Shown: piece after piece, positions 1 to 8,484 of the stretch | Numbering within the stretch: the stretch's first letter is position 1 | Layout of the letters: each line of letters begins with the position of its first letter | Source of the DNA: an uncultured Oscillospiraceae bacterium | GTDB taxonomy: Bacteria > Bacillota > Clostridia > Oscillospirales > Acutalibacteraceae | Assembly (NCBI GenBank): GCA_900547445.1 | Contig: URGJ01000009.1 | Span: forward strand, 1 to 56,782 | Reading direction: 5' to 3' | DNA length: 56,782 nt | Notes under the pieces: model-generated | Database searches by the model: none | What the model was told of the DNA's origin: nothing | Seen by the model: only the letters and a program-made list of their open reading frames with translations | Position numbers and translations under genes: made by a program

Positions 1-477
1 AAACCCGCCGAGGAGGCGATGGAAAGCTTCATTTCAATGCGAGAGGCAGAGGGTGAAAGGCTTAAAAAGGACGTAGAGACACGCACCGATTTTATCTTGG
101 AAAGGGTAGCTTTTATTGAGGAGCGTTCGCCCGAAACCGTAAAGGCATACCGCGAAAAATTAGAGCAGAAAATAAAGGAGCTTATAGGCGACGCTCAGGT
201 TGACGAGCAGCGCCTTTTGACCGAAACCGCGATATTTGCCGACAAGGTGGCGGTTGCCGAGGAAACCGTAAGGCTTAAAAGCCATATAAAGCAGTTTTGC
301 AGTCTGCTTGAAGGTAACGAGCCGATAGGCAGAAAGCTTGATTTTATAGTTCAGGAAATGAACAGAGAGGCTAACACAATAGGCTCTAAGGCGCAGGATA
401 TTGAAATTGCCCACACGGTGGTTGACATAAAATCGGAAATCGAGAAAATAAGAGAGCAGATACAAAATATCGAATAA
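1..477 (+). CDS. yicC: YicC/YloC family endoribonuclease (C-terminal part)
   Basis: The reading frame is open from base 1 (K-P-A-E-E-A-M...), so the gene begins before the window and only about its last 158 residues are here. The segment is highly charged and alpha-helical, and its end (the ..FIVQEMNREANTIGSK.. stretch about 40 residues before the stop) is the most conserved part of the YicC/YloC/DUF1732 C-terminal domain. Members are stress-linked proteins now regarded as endoribonucleases. It is the first gene of the classic Firmicute order yicC-remA-gmk-rpoZ, which supports the call. Nothing can be said about its promoter or start. Confidence 0.9.
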   Translation, partial: KPAEEAMESFISMREAEGERLKKDVETRTDFILERVAFIEERSPETVKAYREKLEQKIKELIGDAQVDEQRLLTETAIFADKVAVAEETVRLKSHIKQFCSLLEGNEPIGRKLDFIVQEMNREANTIGSKAQDIEIAHTVVDIKSEIEKIREQIQNIE

Positions 478-492
478 AGGACATGGTAAAAT

Positions 493-762
493 ATGAAGCT
501 TGTTAATATCGGATTCGGAAATATGGTGTCGGCAAGCCGTATGGTTGCGATAGTAAGCCCCGAATCTGCGCCTATTAAGCGCATAATTCAGGACGCGAAG
601 GAGCGCGGCACGCTGATCGACGCCACACACGGCAGACGCACAAGAGCGGTTATTATAACCGACAGCGATCACATAATTTTAACCTATCTCCAGTCGGAAA
701 CGGTTGCAAACCGTATGATCGAGGACGAGGAGGCACTCGACGAGGAGGAAGAAGATGAATAA
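493..762 (+). CDS. remA: RemA/DUF370 family regulator
   Basis: An 89-residue protein matching RemA (formerly YlzA/DUF370), a small DNA-binding protein that in Bacillus activates biofilm matrix and osmoprotection genes. The opening (MKLVNIGFGNMV), the following SASRMVAIVSPESAPIKR stretch and DATHGRRTRAVIITD are the conserved core; the acidic C-terminal tail (EDEEALDEEEEDE) is variable in the family. It starts 16 bp after yicC and its last 8 bases overlap the gmk start, so the genes are probably co-transcribed and translationally coupled. Whether it controls matrix genes in this organism is inference from the family. Confidence 0.92.
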   Translation: MKLVNIGFGNMVSASRMVAIVSPESAPIKRIIQDAKERGTLIDATHGRRTRAVIITDSDHIILTYLQSETVANRMIEDEEALDEEEEDE

Positions 763-1363
763 GGGCGGCGTATTTATAATATCAGGACCTTCAGGCTCGG
801 GAAAGGACACAGTTTTAGCCGAGCTTTTCAGGAACAGACCCGATTTGCTGTTTTCAATATCCTCTGTGACAAGACCGATGCGCTCGGGCGAAAAAGAGGG
901 GGATAAATATAATTTTATTTCCCGTGAAAAATTCGAGTATATGATTGAAAACGATATGCTTCTTGAGCATAATGTCTTTGTGGGGAATTACTACGGAACT
1001 CCGCGCGAGCCTGTTGAAAGGGCTGTCGCAGAGGGTAATGACATTATTATAGAGGTAGATGTAAACGGCGCGGCGCAGATAAGAAAAAAACTGCCCGAGG
1101 TGGTGAGTATATTTATTATGCCGCCCTCCTTCCATGAGCTTAAAAGAAGATTAAGGGGCAGAGGAACCGAGTCCGAAGAGCTTATAGAAAAGCGGCTCAA
1201 CAGCGCGCTCGGCGAGATTAAACGGGCGACAGAATACGATTATATTATAGTCAACGACAATATTACGGCGGCAGGCGATGATATATTATCTGTGATTTTA
1301 AGCTCAAGCTTTAAAACCGACAGACAGAAAAATATTATTGATGAGGTGCTTTCAAAATGCTGA
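755..1363 (+). CDS. gmk: Guanylate kinase
   Basis: 202 residues, the usual length. It phosphorylates GMP/dGMP to GDP/dGDP with ATP in the cytoplasm. The P-loop GPSGSGKD lies at residues 11-18, followed by the GMP-binding region SVTRPMRSGEKEGDKYNFIS (about 37-56) and the lid with RLRGRGTESEE (about 132-142). The ATG follows the purine-rich GAGGAGGAAGAAG, which is both the end of remA and the ribosome binding site, an 8-bp overlap that couples the two. The gene ends in the 7-bp overlap that carries the rpoZ start. Confidence 0.96.
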   Translation: MNKGGVFIISGPSGSGKDTVLAELFRNRPDLLFSISSVTRPMRSGEKEGDKYNFISREKFEYMIENDMLLEHNVFVGNYYGTPREPVERAVAEGNDIIIEVDVNGAAQIRKKLPEVVSIFIMPPSFHELKRRLRGRGTESEELIEKRLNSALGEIKRATEYDYIIVNDNITAAGDDILSVILSSSFKTDRQKNIIDEVLSKC

Positions 1364-1542
1364 ATCCCAACATAGGAAAACTTATTAAGAATTATGACAA
1401 CAGATACCGTCTTGTAATTGACATCGCGCACAACGCGCGTGAGATTTCAAAGCATATGGAGGAAGCGGGCGAAATTTCGACCGAAAAGCCCGTAAGTATG
1501 GCTATTGATAAATTGGCGGGAGAGATTAATACTGCACAGTGA
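1357..1542 (+). CDS. rpoZ: RNA polymerase omega subunit
   Basis: A 61-residue protein opening MLNPNIGKLIKN with the conserved core NRYRLVIDIAHNAREI, typical of RpoZ, which binds the beta-prime C-terminus and helps RNA polymerase assemble. It is a short member; most Firmicute omegas run to 65-90 residues. The start overlaps the gmk stop (ATGCTGA) and is preceded by GAGGTG. In Bacillus coaBC follows; here priA follows directly, so coaBC has been lost from or never joined this run. Confidence 0.9.
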   Translation: MLNPNIGKLIKNYDNRYRLVIDIAHNAREISKHMEEAGEISTEKPVSMAIDKLAGEINTAQ

Positions 1543-1565
1543 TTTTTGAGCAGGGAGGGATTGTA

Positions 1566-3992
1566 ATGGAGGGCCTTACGGCACAAATCGCGCTTGACGG
1601 TGCGACATTTGCCTTTGATAGGCTTTATACCTATATAATTCCACCCGAGCTTCAGGGAAAAGCCGCCGCGGGTATGCGGGTTACAGTACCCTTCGGAAAG
1701 GGAAACCTTAAAAAGCAAGGCTTGATTTTTGCTATTCAAACTGCCGAGCTTAAGGGTCTTAAGCCTATTTTGTCTATTACGGACAAAACTCCTGTTTTAA
1801 ATGCCGAAATGCTGGCGCTTTGCGAGTATATGCGGGAAAATTATTTCTGCACATACTATGAGGCTGTTCATGCCGCTTTGCCCGCGGGGCTTAGCTTTAA
1901 ACTTACAAGCTTTTATTCGGCGAACGAGGAATTTTCCCTGCTTTCTTCGCTGGGCGGTACAGAAAAAGAAATTTTCGACTACCTTAAGACAAAGGGCGAA
2001 AAGGACGCGGACAGTCTAAGGCGAAAATTCGGAGTAACTGTTGAGCTTTTAGACTCCCTCGCCGAAAAACAGGCGCTTATTTTAAGCCGCGAGCCCAAGC
2101 GCAGGATAAACGACGCTAATGAAAAATGGGTGCGGTTGGCTGTACCGTACGATGAGCTTGACAGTTTAAAGCTAACGCCGAGACAGCGTGAAACAGCTGA
2201 GCTTGTAAGCGGTACCGACGGTATAAGCGTTAAAGAGGTTAGGTATTTCACAGGCGTTTCGCAGTCGGTAATTGACGGACTTATAAGCCGAGATCTGCTT
2301 GTAAGCTTTGAAAAGCGGGTTTTCAGAACCGAGAGAAAAAGGATTGCGGTTGCCGAAAATGCCGAAATCACCCTTACCGATGAGCAACAAACCGCCTTTG
2401 ACGGGCTTATTTCAAAATATAATGAGCAAAACGGCAATATTTCGCTCCTTTACGGCATAACAGGCTCGGGCAAAACGCAGGTGTTTTTAAAGCTTGCGGA
2501 CGAGGTTTCGGCTAAAGGGCGCGGGGTTATTGTGATGGTGCCTGAAATTGCCCTTACACCGCAGATGCTGAGGATTTTCACCGAACGCTACGGAGATAAG
2601 GTGGCGGTTTTTCACAGCGCGATGTCCCAGGGCGCACGTCTGGACGAGTGGGAGCGGGTGAGAAGCGGAAAGGCGCTTATAGCCCTTGGGACAAGGAGCG
2701 CGGTTTTCGCCCCGTTTAACAATTTAGGACTGATTATAATCGATGAAGAGCAGGAGCACACCTACAAGTCGGAGCAGTCTCCCCGTTTTCACGCAAGGGA
2801 GCTTGCCGCCTTCAGAACAAGGTTTAACAAAGGGCTTTTGTGCTTGGCCTCGGCGACTCCTTCGGTTGAAAGCTTTACTGCCGCAAGCAAGGGTAAATAT
2901 TCCCTATTCCGTCTTACAAAACGCTACGGCGGTGCGGTTTTGCCTAAGGTAGAAACCGTGGATATGAAAAAAGAAATATTAAGCGGTAATTCCTCGCCCG
3001 TAAGCCGCAGGCTTTATGAGGCGGTTAATGAGACGCTTGATAATAAAAAACAGGTTATACTTCTTTTAAACCGCCGAGGGCATAACACATATATTTCCTG
3101 CCCCGAGTGCGGGTATGTTATGACCTGTCCTAACTGCAGTATTTCGCTTACATATCATTCGGCTAATCACCGGCTGATGTGCCATTACTGCGGTTATTCT
3201 TCCTCGGCGGATACAAAATGCCCCGAGTGCGGCAACGAGCATATGAAATTTTTGGGTGCGGGAACTCAAAGATTAGAAGAGGAGATAAAAAAGCTTTTCC
3301 CGAAAGCGAGGGTCTTGCGGGTTGACGCGGACAGTACCTTGGCGCGCGAATCATATTCCGAGTATTTAAACGCCTTTGCGGCGGGGGAGTACGATATACT
3401 TTTAGGTACGCAGATGGTCGCAAAGGGGCTTGACTTCCCGAATGTCACCCTTGTGGGCGTTTTAGGGGCGGACAGCGCCGCCTTCAGCGAGGATTTCAGG
3501 AGCTTTGAGCGCACATTTTCCCTGCTTACACAGGTTGTAGGCAGAGCGGGCAGGGGCGAAAACGCGGGTCTTGCGATAGTCCAGTCGGTAAACCCCGACA
3601 GTGAGCTTATAGGCCTTGCCGCAAAGCAGGATTACGAGGGCTTTTATGAAAGCGAGATAATGACCCGCAAACTTATGATTTACCCGCCCTACTGCGATAT
3701 TTGCGTGGTTTCAGCCCGCGCCGATATTCGCCGAAACGCCGAAACGGCGATAAACGGCATTTTCTGTAAAATTAAGGAAATGCTAAAGGGTGAATACGCC
3801 GATGTTAAGCTTATTATTTTAGGTCCCGCGCCCGCGGCTGTGCCCGTGGTGAACGGTAAATACCGCTACAGAATGATTATAAAATGCAAAAACAGTAAAA
3901 GATTCAGGGAAATGCTAAGAACGGCGCTTGAAATTAAGCGGTTACCCAATACGGCGGTTATCGCGGATATGAATCCTGACAACATTATTTAG
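1566..3992 (+). CDS. priA: Primosomal protein N' (replication restart helicase PriA)
   Basis: 808 residues. PriA recognises stalled forks and loads the replicative helicase. N-terminal 3'-end-binding domain (about 1-100), then an SF2 helicase core with Walker A GITGSGKTQ (about 297-305), the DEEQ box (IIIDEEQEHTYK), SATPS, eight zinc-binding cysteines in four pairs between about 515 and 560 (CPECGYVMTCPNC, CHYCGY, CPECG), and motifs VAKGLDFPNV and QVVGRAGR. A GTG exists 27 bases upstream, but the ATG at 1566 is preceded by GGGAGG at correct spacing and gives the conserved N-terminus, so I chose it. Confidence 0.95.
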   Translation: MEGLTAQIALDGATFAFDRLYTYIIPPELQGKAAAGMRVTVPFGKGNLKKQGLIFAIQTAELKGLKPILSITDKTPVLNAEMLALCEYMRENYFCTYYEAVHAALPAGLSFKLTSFYSANEEFSLLSSLGGTEKEIFDYLKTKGEKDADSLRRKFGVTVELLDSLAEKQALILSREPKRRINDANEKWVRLAVPYDELDSLKLTPRQRETAELVSGTDGISVKEVRYFTGVSQSVIDGLISRDLLVSFEKRVFRTERKRIAVAENAEITLTDEQQTAFDGLISKYNEQNGNISLLYGITGSGKTQVFLKLADEVSAKGRGVIVMVPEIALTPQMLRIFTERYGDKVAVFHSAMSQGARLDEWERVRSGKALIALGTRSAVFAPFNNLGLIIIDEEQEHTYKSEQSPRFHARELAAFRTRFNKGLLCLASATPSVESFTAASKGKYSLFRLTKRYGGAVLPKVETVDMKKEILSGNSSPVSRRLYEAVNETLDNKKQVILLLNRRGHNTYISCPECGYVMTCPNCSISLTYHSANHRLMCHYCGYSSSADTKCPECGNEHMKFLGAGTQRLEEEIKKLFPKARVLRVDADSTLARESYSEYLNAFAAGEYDILLGTQMVAKGLDFPNVTLVGVLGADSAAFSEDFRSFERTFSLLTQVVGRAGRGENAGLAIVQSVNPDSELIGLAAKQDYEGFYESEIMTRKLMIYPPYCDICVVSARADIRRNAETAINGIFCKIKEMLKGEYADVKLIILGPAPAAVPVVNGKYRYRMIIKCKNSKRFREMLRTALEIKRLPNTAVIADMNPDNII

Positions 3993-4003
3993 GAGGAAAG
4001 GTT

Positions 4004-4465
4004 TTGGCAATACGGAACATAGTAAAATTAGGCGACGAGGTTTTAAGAAAGGTTTGCCGCACCCAGATGACCTTTGATGAAAGACTGGCGACTACCCTTG
4101 ACGATATGGCGGAGACTATGTATAAGGCGGAGGGCGTAGGCCTCGCCGCACCTCAGATTGGAATATTAAGGCGTTACTGCATAATAGATGTGGGGGACGG
4201 TATAATCGAGCTTGTAAACCCCGTTATTGAGAGTATGAGCGGAGAGCAGACAGGGGAGGAAGGCTGTCTTTCCATTCCTAACAGATACGAGAGCGTTACA
4301 AGACCTATGACGGTCACCGTCCGCGCCCAGGACAGAAAGGGTAACAGCTTTACAATAACCGCCGAGGGCTTTAAGGCGAGGGCTTTATGCCACGAGATCG
4401 ACCACCTTGACGGTATACTTTATATAGATAAGACCGATAAAAAAATCTGTCGCAGGGGTGAATAA
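4004..4465 (+). CDS. def: Peptide deformylase
   Basis: 153 residues with the three deformylase motifs: GVGLAAPQIG (about 44-53), EEGCLS (about 86-91, metal-ligand Cys) and HEIDH (about 130-134, two metal-ligand His plus catalytic Glu). It removes the N-formyl group from nascent proteins. It starts with TTG, preceded by AGGAGG. Its stop is immediately followed by the fmt ATG with no spacer, so formylation and deformylation enzymes are made as a coupled pair, the usual arrangement. Confidence 0.96.
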   Translation: MAIRNIVKLGDEVLRKVCRTQMTFDERLATTLDDMAETMYKAEGVGLAAPQIGILRRYCIIDVGDGIIELVNPVIESMSGEQTGEEGCLSIPNRYESVTRPMTVTVRAQDRKGNSFTITAEGFKARALCHEIDHLDGILYIDKTDKKICRRGE

Positions 4466-5401
4466 ATGAAGCTTGTTTTTATGGGAACGCCCGATTACGC
4501 GGTTAATACTTTAGAGGCGTTAATATCGGCGGGGCATAGTGTTGCGGCGGTCTTCGCACAGCCCGATAAGCCTGTCGGAAGAAAGCATATAATAACCGCG
4601 CCGCCGGTTAAGGTATGCGCCCAAAAGCACGGGATTACGGTGTATCAGCCGAATACGCTGAGGGACGGAAAGGCAGAGGAAATCTTAAAGGAAATCGCGC
4701 CCGATGTTATCGTAGTTGTGGCTTACGGAAAGATTCTTCCTAAGGAAATACTTGAAATTCCGAAATACGGTTGTGTGAACGGTCACGCGTCACTATTGCC
4801 TAAATACCGCGGCGCTTCGCCGATACAGTGGTGCATTGTCTGCGGTGAAAGCTGTACGGGCGTTACCGCAATGAGAATGGACGAGGGTATGGATACAGGC
4901 GATATTTTAAAAACCGTGAAAACAGAAATCGGCGCAGAGGAAACCGCCGAGGAGCTTTTCTGTAGGCTTTCGGGTGTCACCGCCGAGCTTTTGGTACAAA
5001 CCCTTGCGGATTTGGAAAGCGGAAATATTACGCCCCAAAAACAGGACGAGGAAAAGGCAAGCTACGCGCCTATAATTAAAAAGGAAATGGCACAGCTTGA
5101 TTTTAAGAATATGACCGCAACAGAAATTCACAACGCGGTAAGGGGCTATTACTCTTGGCCCTGCGCCTACTTTTTCCTTGAAAATAAGCGTATTAAGGTT
5201 ATAAAGGCGGCGGTTTCTGATAACACAGACGCTCGAGCGGGAGCGGTTATTGAAAATACCGACAGCCTTGTTATCGCCTGTAAGGGCGGTACCGCGGTAG
5301 AGCTTGTAACGGTTCAGCCCGAGGGCTCTAAGCCTATGACGGCTAAGCAGATGCTTTGCGGTAGACCGATAGCTACAGGTATGGTGATAGGCTGTGAGTA
5401 A
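4466..5401 (+). CDS. fmt: Methionyl-tRNA formyltransferase
   Basis: 311 residues. It transfers a formyl group from 10-formyl-THF to Met-tRNAi. The N-terminal Rossmann-like domain opens MKLVFMGTPDYAV; the catalytic region is NGHASLLPKYRGASPIQW (about 109-126) with the catalytic Asn/His, followed by TGVTAMRMDEGMDTGDI. The C-terminal OB-like domain (about 205-311) contacts the tRNA. The ATG abuts the def stop. Its need for folate links it in theme to the THF-riboswitch-controlled folate importer near the right end of this window. Confidence 0.96.
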   Translation: MKLVFMGTPDYAVNTLEALISAGHSVAAVFAQPDKPVGRKHIITAPPVKVCAQKHGITVYQPNTLRDGKAEEILKEIAPDVIVVVAYGKILPKEILEIPKYGCVNGHASLLPKYRGASPIQWCIVCGESCTGVTAMRMDEGMDTGDILKTVKTEIGAEETAEELFCRLSGVTAELLVQTLADLESGNITPQKQDEEKASYAPIIKKEMAQLDFKNMTATEIHNAVRGYYSWPCAYFFLENKRIKVIKAAVSDNTDARAGAVIENTDSLVIACKGGTAVELVTVQPEGSKPMTAKQMLCGRPIATGMVIGCE

Positions 5402-6665
5402 CCCGAGAAAGGCGGCGGTTAAGGCGCTTTTAAAGGTGGAAAACGACGCGGCATATTCAAATATAGCCCTCAACGCCGTTTTAAGGGAAAGCGGGCTTGA
5501 AAACGCGGACAGGGCGTTTGCCTCGGCAATTTTTTACGGTGTGCTTGACCGCAGAATAACAATAGATTATATACTTTCAAAGTTTATTAAAACTCCGATT
5601 AAAAAGGTCGCGCCCTTTACCTTAGAGGTTTTGCGGAGCGCGGTTTATCAAATAATGTTTATGGACAAGGTACCCGACAGCGCGGCGGTAAACGAGGCGG
5701 TAAAGCTTATAAAATCATCAAAAGAGAGTAGGAACGCGGGTTTTGCAAACGCGGTTTTGCGTAATATATTAAGGAACGAAGTAACCCTGTCCGATGGCAA
5801 TGACCCACATTCTCTTTCGGTGCGGTATTCCTGCCCCGAATGGATAATAAACAGCTTTATAAACGATTACGGAGCAGAGACAGCGGAGGAGCTTTTAAAG
5901 GAAAGTCTTAAGCCGGCGCCTGTGGTTATAAGAGTGAACACCTTGAAGACCGATACCGATACGCTTAAAGCCGAGCTTGGAAAGTGCGGGATACCGTCAG
6001 ACATAACAGAAACGGAAAACGCCCTGATACTTAAAAAGGGAATTGACGCCGCCGACTTTGATTTATATAAAAATGGTTTTTTCTATGCGGAAGACCTTTC
6101 CTCCCAGACCGCGGTTTCGGTGCTTAACCCCAAAAAAGGTGAAAGAGTACTCGATATGTGCGCGGCACCCGGCGGTAAAAGCTTTACTATGGCGCTTTTA
6201 ATGGAAAACGCGGGGGAAATTATTTCCTGCGACCTGTATGAACAGCGGGTCGGACTTATTAAAAGCGGGGCAGAGCGATTAGGAATTGATATAGTAAAGC
6301 CTATGACGGCGGACGCTTGCCTTTACAATGAGGACTTAGGCGAGTTTGACTGTATTCTCTGCGATGTTCCCTGTTCGGGATTAGGGGTACTTAGAAGAAA
6401 GCCCGATATTAAATATAAGCCCGAAAGCGATTTTAAAGAGCTTAAGAATCTCCAGTATAAAATACTCAAAAACGCCGCCCGTTATCTTAAAAAAGGAGGA
6501 CGAATTTTGTATTCGACCTGCACCTTAAGGCGGGAGGAAAATGAAAAACTTGTAAATTCCTTTATAATGGAGTATAATGGTTTTCATAAAATGTATGAAC
6601 ACACCTATTTTCCGCATATTGATAAAACAGACGGGTTCTACTGCGCCCTGCTGACTAAGGATTGA
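5394..6665 (+). CDS. rsmB: 16S rRNA m5C967 methyltransferase RsmB
   Basis: 423 residues. An N-terminal NusB-like RNA-binding domain (about 1-130) is followed by a Rossmann methyltransferase. The SAM site is DMCAAPGGKSF (about 251-261); the two catalytic/release cysteines are in DVPCSGLGVLRRKPDI and YSTCTLRREENE. GTG start at 5394 lies inside the end of fmt (8-bp overlap). Length and gene order agree with the family, so the assignment is secure. Confidence 0.95.
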   Translation: MSNPRKAAVKALLKVENDAAYSNIALNAVLRESGLENADRAFASAIFYGVLDRRITIDYILSKFIKTPIKKVAPFTLEVLRSAVYQIMFMDKVPDSAAVNEAVKLIKSSKESRNAGFANAVLRNILRNEVTLSDGNDPHSLSVRYSCPEWIINSFINDYGAETAEELLKESLKPAPVVIRVNTLKTDTDTLKAELGKCGIPSDITETENALILKKGIDAADFDLYKNGFFYAEDLSSQTAVSVLNPKKGERVLDMCAAPGGKSFTMALLMENAGEIISCDLYEQRVGLIKSGAERLGIDIVKPMTADACLYNEDLGEFDCILCDVPCSGLGVLRRKPDIKYKPESDFKELKNLQYKILKNAARYLKKGGRILYSTCTLRREENEKLVNSFIMEYNGFHKMYEHTYFPHIDKTDGFYCALLTKD

Positions 6666-6683
6666 TAAAGGGAGGTGCCGCGC

Positions 6684-7736
6684 TTGGAAAAACAGGATAT
6701 AAGGTCTATGTATTCAAACGAGCTTGAAGAAATGCTCGGTAATATGGGTCAGCCAAAATTCCGTGCGGCACAGCTTTTTCGCTGGTTACAGTCGGGCGAG
6801 ACCGATTTTGACAATATGACAAATATTCCGCTATCGCTTAGAAACGAGTTAAAGGAAAAGACATATATCGCCGATGTTAAGATTGTAAGAAGGCTTTGTT
6901 CACAGCTTGACGAAACGGTTAAATATGTTTACGAGCTTTATGACGGGGAGTATATCGAATCGGTGCTTATGAAATACGAACACGGCTACACGGTATGTAT
7001 TTCAACACAGGTCGGCTGCCGGATGGGGTGTAGCTTCTGTGCTTCGGGTATAGCGGGGCTTACAAGAAATTTAACCGCCTCCGAGATGTTAGCCCAGATA
7101 ACCGCCGCCGAGCGGGATAATGATATTAGGGTGTCAAATGTCGTGATGATGGGTATGGGCGAGCCGCTCGACAACTTTGATAATTCCGTAAGGTTTTTAA
7201 AGCTCGTATCGGACGACGGCGGCCTTAATATAGGACTTAGGCATATATCCCTTTCAACCTCCGGTGTTGTAAGCGGGATAAAAAAGCTTAAGGAATATAA
7301 TTTCCCAATAACCCTTTCAATTTCACTCCACGCGCCGAACGATGAAATACGTTCTTCAATAATGCGTGTCAATAAAAAGTGGAATATCGATGAACTGCTT
7401 AAGGCCTGTAAGGAATATCAGGCGGTCACAACGCGGCGCATTTCCTTTGAGTACGCCCTGATAGACGGTGTCAATGACAGCGATGAATGCGCGGTGGAGT
7501 TGGCAAAGCAGTTAAAGGGAATTATGTGCCACGTTAATCTTATACCCGCTAATCCGGTTAAGGAAAATTCCTTTAAAAAGCCTGATAGGAATAAAATAAT
7601 TCGTTTCAGGGATTTACTTATAAAAAAAGGCGTAAACGCCACGGTCAGAAGAACGCTGGGAGCGGATATCGACGCTTCCTGCGGCCAGTTGAGAAAACGC
7701 ATAAAGGAGGGGGAAGGTAATGAGAATATTCAGTAA
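6684..7736 (+). CDS. rlmN: Dual-specificity 23S rRNA/tRNA adenine-C2 methyltransferase RlmN
   Basis: 350 residues. Radical-SAM enzyme that methylates A2503 of 23S rRNA and A37 of tRNAs. The [4Fe-4S] cluster motif CxxxCxxC is visible in GCRMGCSFCASG (about 109-120), then GMGEPLDNFDN, and the resolving cysteine near the C-terminus in ADIDASCGQLR. A GTG at 6675 would lie within the Shine-Dalgarno GGGAGG; the TTG at 6684 has ideal spacing and gives the usual N-terminus, so I chose it. Its 3' end overlaps prpC by 17 bp. Confidence 0.94.
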   Translation: MEKQDIRSMYSNELEEMLGNMGQPKFRAAQLFRWLQSGETDFDNMTNIPLSLRNELKEKTYIADVKIVRRLCSQLDETVKYVYELYDGEYIESVLMKYEHGYTVCISTQVGCRMGCSFCASGIAGLTRNLTASEMLAQITAAERDNDIRVSNVVMMGMGEPLDNFDNSVRFLKLVSDDGGLNIGLRHISLSTSGVVSGIKKLKEYNFPITLSISLHAPNDEIRSSIMRVNKKWNIDELLKACKEYQAVTTRRISFEYALIDGVNDSDECAVELAKQLKGIMCHVNLIPANPVKENSFKKPDRNKIIRFRDLLIKKGVNATVRRTLGADIDASCGQLRKRIKEGEGNENIQ

Positions 7737-8451
7737 AACCGATAAGGGCCGAGTCCGAAGCGATAATCAGGACGCGTATTTTGCGGGACGTATATCCGAC
7801 AACGCGGTTTTCGCGGTGGTGTGCGACGGAATGGGCGGCGCGAACGCGGGAAATGTTGCGAGCGAGAACGCCGTAAGGCACATTTCGGAGTATATTATAA
7901 GGTCTTACAGGGACAGTATGGATATTACGGAGCTTGAAAAAACCGTCCGAAACGCAGTGACGAGCGCTAATATCGAGCTTTTTGATATGTCGGCAAGCGA
8001 GCAGTCGCTGTCGGGAATGGGCACTACCGCGGTTATCGCTCTTATAAGGGACGGCGAGGCGGTAATTGCCAATGTGGGAGACAGCAGAATTTACCTTGTA
8101 AACGAGAATATAAAACAGCTGACCCGCGACCATTCGGTTGTTCAGTCACTTATCGAGAGCGGAAAAATTGCGCCGGAGGACGCTAAGTACCATCCGCGAA
8201 AGAATGTTATCACAAGGGCGATAGGCGCAGAGGGAAGCGTTACGGCGGACAGTAGCGTAATCAGGCTTAACCGCGGGGACAGTCTTCTGCTTTGCACCGA
8301 CGGGCTCAGCAATTACCTTGACGATAACGAAATTTTAGGCGTTTTTAAAAACACGGATATTTCCGCTGTGCCTGAGGCTCTTGTGGAAAAAGCCAATTTG
8401 AACGGCGGCGGCGATAATATAACAGTTGTCACACTTAGCCAAAGCGTTTAA
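7720..8451 (+). CDS. prpC: PP2C-family Ser/Thr phosphatase PrpC (Stp)
   Basis: 243 residues. Metal-dependent PP2C phosphatase that reverses phosphorylation by the neighbouring PASTA kinase. Metal-binding motifs in order: KGRVRSDNQDAYF, VVCDGMGGANAGN, ANVGDSRIYLV, LCTDGLSNYL and GGGDNITVV. The ATG lies within the end of rlmN, preceded by a GGGGGAAGG stretch. The phosphatase-kinase pair next to rsgA is the canonical Firmicute arrangement controlling cell-wall and germination-related processes. Confidence 0.95.
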   Translation: MRIFSKTDKGRVRSDNQDAYFAGRISDNAVFAVVCDGMGGANAGNVASENAVRHISEYIIRSYRDSMDITELEKTVRNAVTSANIELFDMSASEQSLSGMGTTAVIALIRDGEAVIANVGDSRIYLVNENIKQLTRDHSVVQSLIESGKIAPEDAKYHPRKNVITRAIGAEGSVTADSSVIRLNRGDSLLLCTDGLSNYLDDNEILGVFKNTDISAVPEALVEKANLNGGGDNITVVTLSQSV

Positions 8452-8484
8452 GCTTTGCCTACCAAGTAGAAAGGAAAAAGACTT

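Noticed and set aside
160..672. 170-codon minus-strand frame across yicC and remA
   Set aside because: It is the antisense shadow of two well-conserved genes, has no ribosome binding site and no recognisable motif.
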